From NCBI RefSeq assembly GCF_000455825.1, contig NZ_ATAO01000206.1, forward strand, positions 558,001 to 622,000: a stretch of DNA of 64,000 bases, given 5' to 3'. Origin of the DNA: Microbacterium maritypicum MF109. GTDB lineage: Bacteria > Actinomycetota > Actinomycetes > Actinomycetales > Microbacteriaceae. Shown here one piece after another: positions 30,979 to 39,329 of the stretch. The position numbers and the translations under genes were made by a program. Position 1 is the stretch's first letter; every line of letters begins with the position of its first letter. The notes below the pieces were generated by a model. That model saw only the letters and a program-made list of their open reading frames with translations, was not told the origin of the DNA and made no database searches.

Positions 30979-32733
30979 ATGAGGCGCACGCAGATCAAGG
31001 TCGGCCCGCAGTTCAACCCGAACAGCACGCGCCATGTCGACGAGCTCCTGGAGCGGATCGAGAAGCGCGGCGGAGGGAAGGGCTGGAAAGTCGTCGACTA
31101 TGACGGCACGCACGTCACACTCATCAACCGCGGCGTGATGCACAGCGTCGAAAGTGCGACCAAGCGCACGAAGATCATCAACCTGGGTGGCGAGATGCGT
31201 GCTTCGGATGGCGAGAAGACCGCGGCGATGCTCGAATCGAACCCGAAGTACGAGGGCTGGTTCCTGACCCGATTCGAACCGCACATCAACCGCGCGGTGC
31301 TCTCTCAGCTCACCGAGGGTGAACGTCGATGCCGGAGCGCGGTCGCCAACGCCCTGCGGGTGAAGCCCTGGGACGTCCAGATCAGCCCGCGAGACGGTGG
31401 CGGATTCCTACTCGATCTCCCTGAGTCCTACACTCCGAGCGCTCACGACGCCAAGCTGCAGGAAGTCGCTGAGACAGCCGTCGGCAAGGTGGGCTGGTAC
31501 TTCACCGGCGACGCCAAGTCGCTCCGAGGGGAGATCGTCCCTTCCCTCCCTCCGACCTTCGCCGACGTCATCAGGTACCCCGCCGATCTGCTCCCCCGGC
31601 CTGCCGGAGGCGGTATCCCACCGATCCCACTCGGTGAACGTCTATCCGACCGCGGCGATGTCCCGAACGACGTACTGACGCTCGACTTCGATGCTGCGCC
31701 GCACATGCAATTGGGTGGAGTGACCGGTGGAGGAAAGTCCGTCACCGTGAACATCCTCATCGCCGGCGCTCTCGCCGCACTTGCAGAGATGGTGATCATC
31801 GACGTCCCCCAGAAGGCTGTCGACTTCGAGGCGTGGAGGCCTTTCGTCCGGCCGGGCGGGTGGGGTTGCGAGTCGTTCCAGGAGAACGCAGTCGCTCTCG
31901 AGGAGCTGTACAAGGAGGGCGAGCGGCGGGCTGCGACGCTGAAGCGCTATGGCGTGAAGAAGATGTCACAACTGCCGGCAGACATCCGTGCGACGATGCA
32001 CGACGTCCTCATCGTCGTGGACGAACTCACCGGCCTTTTCACGATGGACTCCGTCCCGCGCCGGCTTGCCGCCGACGACCCGCTGCGCATCGAAGCCGAG
32101 TCGAAGAACTACGCTCGTGAGCTGATCCGGACCTTCATCGAGAAGATCGCAGCAGAGCAGCGGTTCGTCGGATTCCATCTGGTCGTCTCATCCCAGGTGG
32201 CAACAGTAAACACCGGAGCGAGCGTCGCGTTGCGGACGAACCTCCCGCATAAGGCCCTTCTCGGTTCGAATGCCTCCGACCAAAACCGGAAGAACATCCA
32301 CTCGGATGTGACCTCGATCCCAGGCGTCCCCGCCCATATCAAGAACGACCCGAAAGCATCCATGGGCGTCGGCACCGCAGAGTTCTCCGGGCAGGCCGCC
32401 TGCGTCTTCAAGTCGTTCTACGCAGATGAACAGGAGCTCATCGACTTGCTACGCGCGCGAGGAAATCAGGGGCTGCCGCCGACGCAGCTCGATCAAACAC
32501 GTCCTGATCCATCGATCGTACGGAAGCGGTTCCCTGAGCTGGCACAGATCGCCGAGCATGCTCGCGAGCTGGAGACGCCCGACTACGCCGCGGCCGACGC
32601 GAATCGGCCTCTGGAGGCTTGGGAGATCGACCCGGAGACGGGAAGGCCGCTCACCGGCTTCGCCCGAGCGAACGCAGCGCGCGCTGAAGTGACTCGAGTG
32701 GCAAAGCAGGCCGCACCTGCACCGGGTATGTGA
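30979..32733 (+). CDS. FtsK/SpoIIIE-type DNA translocase (conjugative)
   Basis: This encodes 584 residues; ATG 30979 is set by the class C element, and the longer upstream reading is rejected. After an N-terminal region of about 220 residues, the motor domain has Walker A GVTGGGKS near 250, IIDVPQKAVDFEAW downstream and Walker B VLIVVDELTGL near 340, then an Arg/Gln-rich RFVGFHLVVSSQ segment, the classical FtsK order. No transmembrane segment is evident, unlike chromosomal FtsK. It likely moves double-stranded or coupled DNA during transfer. The C-terminus ends within the next class A element (PAPGM). Confidence 0.87.
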   Translation: MRRTQIKVGPQFNPNSTRHVDELLERIEKRGGGKGWKVVDYDGTHVTLINRGVMHSVESATKRTKIINLGGEMRASDGEKTAAMLESNPKYEGWFLTRFEPHINRAVLSQLTEGERRCRSAVANALRVKPWDVQISPRDGGGFLLDLPESYTPSAHDAKLQEVAETAVGKVGWYFTGDAKSLRGEIVPSLPPTFADVIRYPADLLPRPAGGGIPPIPLGERLSDRGDVPNDVLTLDFDAAPHMQLGGVTGGGKSVTVNILIAGALAALAEMVIIDVPQKAVDFEAWRPFVRPGGWGCESFQENAVALEELYKEGERRAATLKRYGVKKMSQLPADIRATMHDVLIVVDELTGLFTMDSVPRRLAADDPLRIEAESKNYARELIRTFIEKIAAEQRFVGFHLVVSSQVATVNTGASVALRTNLPHKALLGSNASDQNRKNIHSDVTSIPGVPAHIKNDPKASMGVGTAEFSGQAACVFKSFYADEQELIDLLRARGNQGLPPTQLDQTRPDPSIVRKRFPELAQIAEHARELETPDYAAADANRPLEAWEIDPETGRPLTGFARANAARAEVTRVAKQAAPAPGM

Positions 32734-32738
32734 TCGGC
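32724..32738 (+). promoter_or_regulatory. Class A promoter element
   Basis: GGGTATGTG, six bases, ATG 32739. It contains the stop codon of the FtsK gene. Confidence 0.7.
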
Positions 32739-33209
32739 ATGATCAGTACCGTCAGCTCCGAAAAGGCGTCGCCGTCCGTCGATGCCGAGATCGGTTCCGT
32801 CGTTATCGACGCCATCGACGCCGGCGCCGATGTTCACGTCATCGCTCCCGACGCCCGTGGAAGCTACGCCTGGGCAGAGCCCTGGCTGCGGTCGTTGAGC
32901 ACGGACGCTGCTGCAGCGAGTCGGGTGCTCGCCGAAGTGACCGACCTGATGGATGCGCGGACGTTGATCCTCCCTCCGGGTGCCCCCGTCGCCCCCGTCG
33001 TGGTCATGATCCACGACATCCCTGTCGCCCAAGACTGGGCCGAAGTGATTCACCACCTGAGACGGATCGCAGACGGCGGCCGTTCGGCAGGCGTCCTGCT
33101 CGTTCGAATCTCCGGACCGCAGACGGCCATCCCCAGCAAATCCACTACGGCCGAGTGGGCGGAACGCGCACTCGAGCTGTTCGGACCAGGAAGGGAGAAT
33201 CTCCCGTGA
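32739..33209 (+). CDS. Degenerate FtsK-like domain without P-loop
   Basis: This encodes 156 residues from ATG 32739. The order of segments follows the part of an FtsK motor after the Walker A: VHVIAPDARGSYAWAEP, a STD...ASRVLAEVTDLMDAR helix, a hydrophobic strand PVVVMIHDIP (86-95) where Walker B VVIDEL would be, and RIADGGRSAGVLLVRISGPQ like the RAAGIHLVLATQRP block. There is no Walker A, and the acidic Walker B pair is lost, so ATP hydrolysis is not expected. It could cap, regulate or replace subunits of the FtsK ring encoded just upstream. The relation is inferred from motif order. Confidence 0.5.
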   Translation: MISTVSSEKASPSVDAEIGSVVIDAIDAGADVHVIAPDARGSYAWAEPWLRSLSTDAAAASRVLAEVTDLMDARTLILPPGAPVAPVVVMIHDIPVAQDWAEVIHHLRRIADGGRSAGVLLVRISGPQTAIPSKSTTAEWAERALELFGPGRENLP

Positions 33210-33715
33210 CCACCCAGAACCACGGAGTCGGCCTCGCCGGGCGTACCCCACACATGTCATACACCTTCGCGATCGCAGACCTCCCGCATGTACGGCCGGG
33301 GGCCGCCGCCCTTCGACCTAACTTCGATCGGCTCCTTCGATCCCTGAACCGCTTCGATGGCTGGGCCGTCACCATTCGCGCGGACAACGTTCCTCGCATG
33401 GTCGGCGCAACCGACATCGTTGCGTGGAGCAGACGGGAACGAGTGCAACTCGGCGCGAAGGCCGTTCGCGGTGAAGAGCTCGTCGCCATCAAGCGTCCCG
33501 ATGGCAGGGAAGCCCTGGATGGGGCGCTCCGCTCGATCCGAACGAACGATGTGGTGATGAGCGGCTTCGTGCTGCGCCCGGCGTGGTGGACCCGCTGGGT
33601 GACCGCGCACCTCGGCTATCAGGCCGGCGTCGATTCCCTGCAGGTCACGGTCGGGAGCATGGATCTCCTGTCTCCCTGCGACGGCATGCTGCAGTTCGAG
33701 CTGGAGGCCGCGTGA
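33206..33715 (+). CDS. Hypothetical protein of the FtsK operon
   Basis: This encodes 169 residues from GTG 33206, behind AGGGAG and overlapping the previous stop. It is soluble, basic, mostly beta and helical mix (WAVTIRADNVPRMVGATDIVAWSRRERVQLGAK), with no cysteine-rich motif or membrane segment. No family is recognised. Tight overlaps with both neighbours place it in the same transcript as the degenerate FtsK-like gene. Confidence 0.6.
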   Translation: MTTQNHGVGLAGRTPHMSYTFAIADLPHVRPGAAALRPNFDRLLRSLNRFDGWAVTIRADNVPRMVGATDIVAWSRRERVQLGAKAVRGEELVAIKRPDGREALDGALRSIRTNDVVMSGFVLRPAWWTRWVTAHLGYQAGVDSLQVTVGSMDLLSPCDGMLQFELEAA

Positions 33716-34155
33716 TGGACGGACATGCGCTGCTGGACAACACCAGCGCCAGCATTACTGAGACACAGACCGCGTCGGAACTCGTCGATGGAGTGATCGA
33801 CGGACATGCGGATGCCGACGACGACCAGCGGCTGGCGCTCCGTGCGCGTTTCCTCGCCGAGCACGCGAACGCCGTGCAGGCCACGATCCTCGCCGATGTC
33901 GCCCACCACTACGACCTCGACGAGGACGCTCTCACGGTGCTCCTTCACGACCGTGCGCGAGAGGCCGTTGCCTTCGACCGCTGGGACTCCGACATCCCGC
34001 TGATCCTGATCTCGACCGGGTACACACCGTTCACCGAACGTCCCCGGCCCGCCGGCGATTCGATCGTCTGGCTCGACCCATCGACAGAGACATCGTTCCT
34101 GCGATCGATCAGCTCCATCGGCCCCGTGACGTGGTTCGTCGCCGACGCCGCTTGA
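33715..34155 (+). CDS. Hypothetical acidic protein
   Basis: This encodes 146 residues from ATG 33715, overlapping the previous stop (TGATG). The product is acidic with an alpha-rich first half (DQRLALRARFLAEHANAVQATIL) and a beta-rich second half (WFVADAA end). No recognisable domain. It ends the small operon that follows the FtsK translocase. Confidence 0.6.
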   Translation: MDGHALLDNTSASITETQTASELVDGVIDGHADADDDQRLALRARFLAEHANAVQATILADVAHHYDLDEDALTVLLHDRAREAVAFDRWDSDIPLILISTGYTPFTERPRPAGDSIVWLDPSTETSFLRSISSIGPVTWFVADAA

Positions 34156-34196
34156 TACCGACAGGCCCAAGAGGACCAAACGTCCGACAGAGTCGT

Positions 34197-34208
34197 TACC
34201 ATCAGGCC
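34197..34208 (+). promoter_or_regulatory. -10 element, predicted leaderless
   Basis: TACCAT then six bases and ATG 34209. It fits TANNNT with leaderless spacing. Confidence 0.45.
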
Positions 34209-34415
34209 ATGGACACGATCCGATACAACGGAGCCGTACTCGCAGCGGTTCTGTGGTCTCTGGCAGGCACAGCGGCCATCATCTCGTGCATCACGATGTT
34301 GGTCCGTGGCGATCACCCGGTCTATCTCTTCGGTGTGCTCGGTGGCCTGCTCATGTTCTGGTTCGCCTGGAAGAATCTCCGCGAGGCACAGGGCAAGACC
34401 TCGAAAGGCGACTGA
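34209..34415 (+). CDS. Small two-helix membrane protein
   Basis: This encodes 68 residues from ATG 34209. Two hydrophobic helices (GAVLAAVLWSLAGTAAIIS and YLFGVLGGLLMFWFAW) are separated by a short polar turn, followed by a basic tail. It is too small for a named family. Its own predicted promoter sets it apart from the operon before it. A role in the transfer membrane complex or in exclusion is possible but unsupported. Confidence 0.6.
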   Translation: MDTIRYNGAVLAAVLWSLAGTAAIISCITMLVRGDHPVYLFGVLGGLLMFWFAWKNLREAQGKTSKGD

Positions 34416-34446
34416 CACCCTGCCCCAGTGCATGTCCGGGTCAAGC

Positions 34447-35646
34447 TCAGGCGGCCGACGACAGCCTGAGCTCCTGCCCATCGGAGCGCACCATGTCGAG
34501 GGCGCCGAAGAACCAGTCGCTGACGTCAGCGATGGTCTGAACGTGCCGCCCCAGCGGCTGTCCTTTGAACGAGAGAACAGCCATCGCCGACTCTTCCCAG
34601 TGCCCAGCTGCCGCGGCGCGGATGCGTTCTGCCTGAGACTCGTTGAGTGGGCTCCTGTTGTCGCGCGCACTCCGGGAGGCGAAATGCTCCGCCACCCACG
34701 CAGCCTCAGTCTGCTGCATCAGGCTGGACCACCCGCGCGCGGACGATAGGCCCTTCGCGGCGCGCCGCAGCTCACGGCGCTGGGCTTCGCTCGGCCGGGA
34801 GGGCATCACGACGGTTCCTCGGACGATCGCGGCGATCACCAGGGGACCTTCCTCGAGAAGAGCTCTTGCGTCGTCGACGGTGTAGTCGACCCAGAGGTCC
34901 AGGAGGTCATGATCTGGGTCCTTGCCTGCAGGGACGACTCGGCCTTCGATGATCGAGAGCATGTGGAGCAGCGAACGCGCGAGCATCTCAGGCGCGTCCT
35001 CGCGATCGAGCAGGGAGGAGATCCTCCGCCGTGCACGCGTATCCGCCGTGAATGGCTTCGGCAGTCCGTGCAGCCGGAGCAACTCGGTGGCGGTCTCCTG
35101 CTCGATCTCGTGTGGGAGCATCTTCTTGCGGTCCCACCCTTCGATACGGTCAGCGATCTCCGTGATGACTGCGTTCTCGCAGGATTCGAGGTAAGCCTCC
35201 TCGGCACTGGGGATCGGTGGCATCCACCCGTTCGACGAGGACGCCGGCGCCGCGCTGCGCGCTCGCGCGCGCCTGATCTCCGTGATGCCACCGGGGACGC
35301 AGGAGCGGGCGTACTTGGATGCCCACGCGATGGGCGCTCGTGAGATTGAAGCGAGTTCCACACGTCGACGTTCCCCGAGCTCGCGAGGCCCGCCCGTGCC
35401 GAGGATCACCCGTTCGAGAGATCGCACAACGTAGTCCTGGACTCGGTCCCGCTCGATCTGCGTGAATGTGCCGTATGAGCGGACGGCGCTGGAGACGATT
35501 TCGAGGTCCGGGTCGAGCAGCACGCCCATGATGCGCAGCCGCTCCGCATGCTCGACAGATGGGTCCGAGGCTGCCCGGGATGCGGCTGCGCGGATCTCGT
35601 CAGCTGCGGTCTTCCTGCGTTGTGTTGCCTCGCGGGTCGTCTCCAT
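34447..35646 (-). CDS. Hypothetical helical protein
   Basis: This encodes 399 residues from ATG 35646, placed by a class A element. The product is soluble, mostly helical and Arg/Glu-rich, with segments such as DTRARRRISSLLDRED and QRRELRRAAKGL. The central part (PIPSAEEAYLESCENAVITEIADRI) has a pattern faintly reminiscent of sigma-like or helical repeat proteins, but no convincing family match is visible. It lies divergently from the tagged gene at 35700, with the class A and class B elements sharing 54 bases. Confidence 0.6.
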   Translation of the reverse strand: METTREATQRRKTAADEIRAAASRAASDPSVEHAERLRIMGVLLDPDLEIVSSAVRSYGTFTQIERDRVQDYVVRSLERVILGTGGPRELGERRRVELASISRAPIAWASKYARSCVPGGITEIRRARARSAAPASSSNGWMPPIPSAEEAYLESCENAVITEIADRIEGWDRKKMLPHEIEQETATELLRLHGLPKPFTADTRARRRISSLLDREDAPEMLARSLLHMLSIIEGRVVPAGKDPDHDLLDLWVDYTVDDARALLEEGPLVIAAIVRGTVVMPSRPSEAQRRELRRAAKGLSSARGWSSLMQQTEAAWVAEHFASRSARDNRSPLNESQAERIRAAAAGHWEESAMAVLSFKGQPLGRHVQTIADVSDWFFGALDMVRSDGQELRLSSAA

Positions 35647-35661
35647 GCCCGGCACATACCC
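35647..35661 (-). promoter_or_regulatory. Class A promoter element
   Basis: Minus-strand GGGTATGTG, six bases, ATG 35646. Confidence 0.7.
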
Positions 35662-35681
35662 GGTGCCACGAGGGCCACGTC

Positions 35682-35699
35682 GCCGGGCGCACCAAGGTC
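35682..35699 (+). promoter_or_regulatory. Class B element (GCCGGGCGCACC)
   Basis: GCCGGGCGC with GGG 15 bases before ATG 35700. Divergent from the class A element of 35646. Confidence 0.5.
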
Positions 35700-36137
35700 A
35701 TGGGACGAATCGATGAGCAGGGCAACAGCCACGACAGCACAGGCCGGTTCGACGGACGAATCAGGATCGACCCCGAACGCTCCCTTTCGGACGAGCTCCT
35801 CGCTCAATACCCGGATGCTGAGATCGTCCCCGTTCCGGCATCTCCCGGCGCGCTGGATCCGTTCCAGGCCGCTCACGGGAATCGAGGGAAGCTGACGTGG
35901 GTGGTGCAGGGGGATGATCACGAGACGCGTCTGGTCGAGGCAGAGTCAGCAGACGCTGCTGCCGAGTATGCCGCGGCGGAGTTCTCCGATCAGTACGACG
36001 AGGAGATCGGCGCGGATTCGATGAGCGTGCTCGGTGCATTCCGCGGAACCCCAGGCGAGGTCGACGCCGAGGACTTCGTCGAGATGGACGGCATGGACCG
36101 TTCCGTCGCCGTCCGCGCCCTCCGGGAGGCTGACTGA
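35700..36137 (+). CDS. N-terminally tagged accessory protein 1
   Basis: This encodes 145 residues from ATG 35700, placed by a class B element. The N-terminus (GNSHDSTGRFDGRIR) is a copy of the tag shared by nine proteins in the window. The rest is acidic, with a central WVVQGDDHETRLVEAESADAAAEYAA segment. No catalytic motif is seen. It is divergent from 35646 and 25 bases upstream of the helicase at 36163. Confidence 0.65.
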   Translation: MGRIDEQGNSHDSTGRFDGRIRIDPERSLSDELLAQYPDAEIVPVPASPGALDPFQAAHGNRGKLTWVVQGDDHETRLVEAESADAAAEYAAAEFSDQYDEEIGADSMSVLGAFRGTPGEVDAEDFVEMDGMDRSVAVRALREAD

Positions 36138-36147
36138 ATCCATCACC

Positions 36148-36162
36148 GGGTATGTGCGCTGC
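36148..36162 (+). promoter_or_regulatory. Class A promoter element
   Basis: GGGTATGTG, six bases, ATG 36163. Confidence 0.7.
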
Positions 36163-38373
36163 ATGGCACATACCGCTATCGCGACGGACGCTCCCCCGGT
36201 TCCCCAGGACGAGGGCGAGGACCTCGACCTGCTCGTCGCGGCTGTGCGAAGCGCCACAGGTCTCCCCCACGCGCGTCCTCGCGAAGGCCAGCAAGCGCTC
36301 TACCTGGATGCGATCTCAGCTCTCGAGCACGACCGCGATGTCATCGCGTTGGCTCCCACCGGGTCCGGCAAATCGTTCATCACCCTCTCGATCGCGTTCC
36401 GGGCCGCTGTGCGATCCGGTCATCGGACGCTGCTGTCCACGCACTCCCTGTCGTTGATGGGGCAGATGGAGGACAAGGACGTGCCGACCATGCATGTCGC
36501 TCTCGCCGAGACGCATCCCGAAGCGACCGTGCGTGTGGCGTTTCTCCGCGGTGCGAACAACTACGCGGATCCCGCGAAGGCGATCGCGACCGCCCAGGTG
36601 CTTCTCGCAACCGACGATCACGACCTCGTCCGTCTCGCCAGCGGACTCGACACCCTGATCCCGAACAGGGCAGACCTCGTAGAGCTCGGTGACGTCGGCG
36701 ATCCCGGCGAGTTCGCTCAGCTGGTGAGGTGGGCACTCCGAGTACACCTCACCGATCGGGAGCCAGGTGACCGCCACACCTGCCCGATGTCGCACACGGA
36801 GGACGGCTGGCGTGCTGTCTCGGCGTCGTCGAGCGAGGCGGACGACGGCAGCCGCTTCGGGGTGACGAGCCGGCTCGAGCTCGCCAAGGACCGAGCATCC
36901 CGCGCTGACATCGTCATCACGAACCATTCGATGCTCGCTGTCCAAGCGGCAAAGCGCCTTCGGATCGTCACCGGCGGCAAACGCCTCGGATCGTTCGACC
37001 TCGTGATCGTCGACGAGGCACATGAGCTGCCGGCAGCTGTACGCAGCCAAGGCGAGGCGAAGCTCTCGGGCGGAATCCTGCTCACGGCGGCCGCTCGTGC
37101 GTATCGGGCCGCGGGCTCCCCGTCGACTCTTCGATCGTGGATGGACGAAGCGGAGGTGATCGCCGGCGAGATCGACGATCAGCTACGGCCGTTCGCCCCG
37201 CACAGGCATCAACCGGATGAGACCCGACGCCTACGACCAGACGATGCTCCGCTCGCAGATCAGGACATCCGTGTGAAGGTCTGGGCCGAGCGCGGAATGG
37301 CCGCTCTCGAATCCATGACGCACAGCCGGGACGTCACGAAGCAGATTCGTGCCACGTCAGCTTCGGACAGGCTCGCTCAGATGCCGGCCCTGGTGAAGGA
37401 GATCGGACGGCATCGAAGCGGGTGGGCCCGGTGGGTCGAACACTCCGAGCCGAACGAGAACCGACGTGCGTGGCTCGTCGGCTGCGTGAAGCCGGTCTCC
37501 GTCGGCTGGCTCCTCCAGGACAACCTCTGGACCGTGCTGGAGGAAGACGGAGAGTCCCGGCGCCTGCCGGTCTTCGCACTGAGCGCCACCATCCCCGCCG
37601 GATTCGCACAGCAGGCCGGGCTCAACGCCCAAGCAACCGCCTACCCGACCCCCTTCGCTCGCGCATATGAGCGCAGCGCGCTGTTCATCCCCCACCTGAC
37701 CGGCCGGGATCTCTCCCAGGTCACCCGCGAGGGCCGGTACGGCAAGCCGCAGTTCGACGTCGGCAGGCATGCGGAATGGTGCACCGATCAGATCGTCGAC
37801 CTCGTTCGAGGGAACGCGGGTCGTGCACTGGTCCTGTCCGCCACTTCCGCCAGCGGTCGACGCTACGCCGACGCCCTCCGCGCGCGCCTTCCCCGCGACA
37901 TCCGTGTGCACACCCAGTGGGACGCGAAGACAACGGGAACCGTGACCGCAGAATGGCGCGCCGATGTCGGCAGCGTCCTGGTGGGAACGAAGTCCCTGAT
38001 GACCGGGGTCGACGCCCCCGGCGAGACATGCTCGCTCGTGATCATCGACCGGGTGCCGCGTAGCCCGAAGAACCCGTCCGACGAAGCCCGCGTCGACGAC
38101 CTGGTGGAGCGACTTCAGTTGGACCGCTTCTCCTCCTCTCATCTCATCTACGCCGCCGATGCCGCGCTCCTGCTTGCTCAGGCCGCCGGCCGGTTGATCC
38201 GCTCCGAATCCGACACCGGCATGGTCGCGTGCCTGGACCTGAGGTTGCTGAAGACGCAGCTCGCCTACCCGGAGATCACGCGGTCGCTGTACATGGGCGC
38301 CTTCAGCGCGCTCGGCAATCGGTTCACTTCCACCGACTCTGCAGTCGAGTGGCTCGTCTCGAGGGGAGTCTGA
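36163..38373 (+). CDS. DinG/XPD-like superfamily 2 helicase
   Basis: This encodes 736 residues from ATG 36163. Walker A APTGSGKS has K70. The DEAH box is near 283 (VIVDEAHEL), preceded by ITNHSML. The C-terminal RecA-like domain has LVLSATSASGRRYADAL and motif VI QAAGRLIRSESD. This is the order of DinG/XPD helicases that unwind 5'-3' with forked substrates. The four cysteines that bind the iron-sulphur cluster in XPD and DinG are not present in the insert between motifs I and II, where only one cysteine is seen. It likely repairs or processes element DNA. The WhiB gene follows after two bases. Confidence 0.85.
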   Translation: MAHTAIATDAPPVPQDEGEDLDLLVAAVRSATGLPHARPREGQQALYLDAISALEHDRDVIALAPTGSGKSFITLSIAFRAAVRSGHRTLLSTHSLSLMGQMEDKDVPTMHVALAETHPEATVRVAFLRGANNYADPAKAIATAQVLLATDDHDLVRLASGLDTLIPNRADLVELGDVGDPGEFAQLVRWALRVHLTDREPGDRHTCPMSHTEDGWRAVSASSSEADDGSRFGVTSRLELAKDRASRADIVITNHSMLAVQAAKRLRIVTGGKRLGSFDLVIVDEAHELPAAVRSQGEAKLSGGILLTAAARAYRAAGSPSTLRSWMDEAEVIAGEIDDQLRPFAPHRHQPDETRRLRPDDAPLADQDIRVKVWAERGMAALESMTHSRDVTKQIRATSASDRLAQMPALVKEIGRHRSGWARWVEHSEPNENRRAWLVGCVKPVSVGWLLQDNLWTVLEEDGESRRLPVFALSATIPAGFAQQAGLNAQATAYPTPFARAYERSALFIPHLTGRDLSQVTREGRYGKPQFDVGRHAEWCTDQIVDLVRGNAGRALVLSATSASGRRYADALRARLPRDIRVHTQWDAKTTGTVTAEWRADVGSVLVGTKSLMTGVDAPGETCSLVIIDRVPRSPKNPSDEARVDDLVERLQLDRFSSSHLIYAADAALLLAQAAGRLIRSESDTGMVACLDLRLLKTQLAYPEITRSLYMGAFSALGNRFTSTDSAVEWLVSRGV

Positions 38374-38375
38374 TC

Positions 38376-38828
38376 ATGCACGAACACAACGGCCTCGGCA
38401 CCGTCCTCGCTTCGAGGACCGGGGCTGCTCCTCCGACGGCGTGGAGTGACAGCCCGGCGCTCATCGAGCCCCAGCCGTGGACCCAAGAAGCGCTGTGCGC
38501 TGAGACGGACCCCGATCTTTTCTTCCCGGAGAAGAACTCCGGGAACACCGCCCAGCGGGCGAAGGAGGTCTGCGATCGGTGCGAGGTTCGCGAGGACTGC
38601 CTCCTGTACGCCCTCACTGCCGGCGAGACGTTCGGCATCTGGGGCGGCACGACGGAGTCCGAGAGACGGAAGATGCGGAAGGCGTCAGGCGTGACGGCGC
38701 GGCGCTCGCGGCGACTCGCCGAAACGTGTGGCCGCGGCCACGAGCTCACATCCGAGAACGTCTACGTCAACAAGCGCGGAGTGAGAGAGTGCCGCACCTG
38801 CGCACGCGACCGGCGGGCAGCTGCCTGA
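38376..38828 (+). CDS. WhiB-family regulator with C-terminal zinc-like motif
   Basis: This encodes 150 residues from ATG 38376. C41, C66, C69 and C75 give the WhiB iron-sulphur pattern (C...CxxCxxxxxC), followed by GIWGGTTESERRK, the family's G[I/V]WGG motif, and a basic DNA-binding tail. An added C-terminal segment has C118, H122, C139 and C142, a likely zinc site unlike most chromosomal WhiB proteins. Such plasmid or phage WhiB proteins can redirect host sigma factor use, so it might act on the class A, B or C elements. It is co-transcribed with the DinG-like helicase. Confidence 0.88.
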   Translation: MHEHNGLGTVLASRTGAAPPTAWSDSPALIEPQPWTQEALCAETDPDLFFPEKNSGNTAQRAKEVCDRCEVREDCLLYALTAGETFGIWGGTTESERRKMRKASGVTARRSRRLAETCGRGHELTSENVYVNKRGVRECRTCARDRRAAA

Positions 38829-38834
38829 CTCACC

Positions 38835-38849
38835 GGGTATGTGGTGAGC
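38835..38849 (+). promoter_or_regulatory. Class A promoter element
   Basis: GGGTATGTG, six bases, ATG 38850. Confidence 0.7.
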
Positions 38850-38993
38850 ATGAAGATCACGGCACCATCTCCAGGGACTGCACGGTACTACCGGCTTCGC
38901 CGGACGGTCCGGTGGGTGTTCTGGGGCCCGATCACGACCGCCGTCGCTTCTTGGAACCTCGCGATGGTCGCGAGCATCCTCGACGCACACTGA
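38850..38993 (+). CDS. 47-aa membrane peptide
   Basis: This gives 47 residues from ATG 38850, too short for most gene finders but with a perfect class A element. A basic N-terminal half (ARYYRLRRTVR) precedes one hydrophobic helix (WVFWGPITTAVASWNLAMVA). The membrane-peptide form fits small transfer or exclusion proteins. No homologue is recognised. Confidence 0.55.
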   Translation: MKITAPSPGTARYYRLRRTVRWVFWGPITTAVASWNLAMVASILDAH

Positions 38994-39016
38994 CGCCTGG
39001 GAGAGGAGGTGAGGAT

Positions 39017-39217
39017 ATGACCACGTTGCTGGACACCTCCGAACAGGGGCCGCGACCGACAAGTGAGCAACGGCTCGAGGCGCTCGTCACAGATCTCGAA
39101 GCAGTATGCGCACGGTGGGGCTCGACTTCCACACTCGCGCAGATGGTCGTCACCGAAGTCCGCGAAGCCATCGCCGACAACGCTCCTGCCCAGTCGCATC
39201 ACCACCGCGGCCACTGA
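39017..39217 (+). CDS. Hypothetical 66-aa protein
   Basis: ATG 39017 is preceded by GAGAGGAGGTGAGGAT, a strong ribosome site. The product is a soluble helical protein (SEQRLEALVTDLEAVCARWG) with a His-rich end (QSHHHRGH). It follows the membrane peptide after 23 bases, probably on the same transcript. No function recognised. Confidence 0.6.
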   Translation: MTTLLDTSEQGPRPTSEQRLEALVTDLEAVCARWGSTSTLAQMVVTEVREAIADNAPAQSHHHRGH

Positions 39218-39223
39218 TCTACC

Positions 39224-39270
39224 CGGGATAACCTGGCTCGGGATAAGTGAGATTACCCCGGATAGATCAC
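39224..39270. repeat. Repeated CGGGATAA words near the recombinase
   Basis: CGGGATAA occurs at 39224 and 39239 (15 bp apart), with related CCGGATAGA near 39258. It lies 500 bases upstream of the tyrosine recombinase gene. Candidate arm-type sites for that enzyme, or iterons. Confidence 0.35.
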
Positions 39271-39314
39271 TGCGCCCGGTTACCTGTGCGGTCCGATGAG
39301 GCGCAGCGACGACC

Positions 39315-39329
39315 GGGTATGTGGTCGGT
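39315..39329 (+). promoter_or_regulatory. Class A promoter element
   Basis: GGGTATGTG, six bases, ATG 39330. Confidence 0.7.

Noticed and set aside
33229..33255. GGGCGTACC-like class B match before an internal ATG at 33255
   Set aside because: The gene has a good SD and coupled GTG at 33206 and is not tagged.
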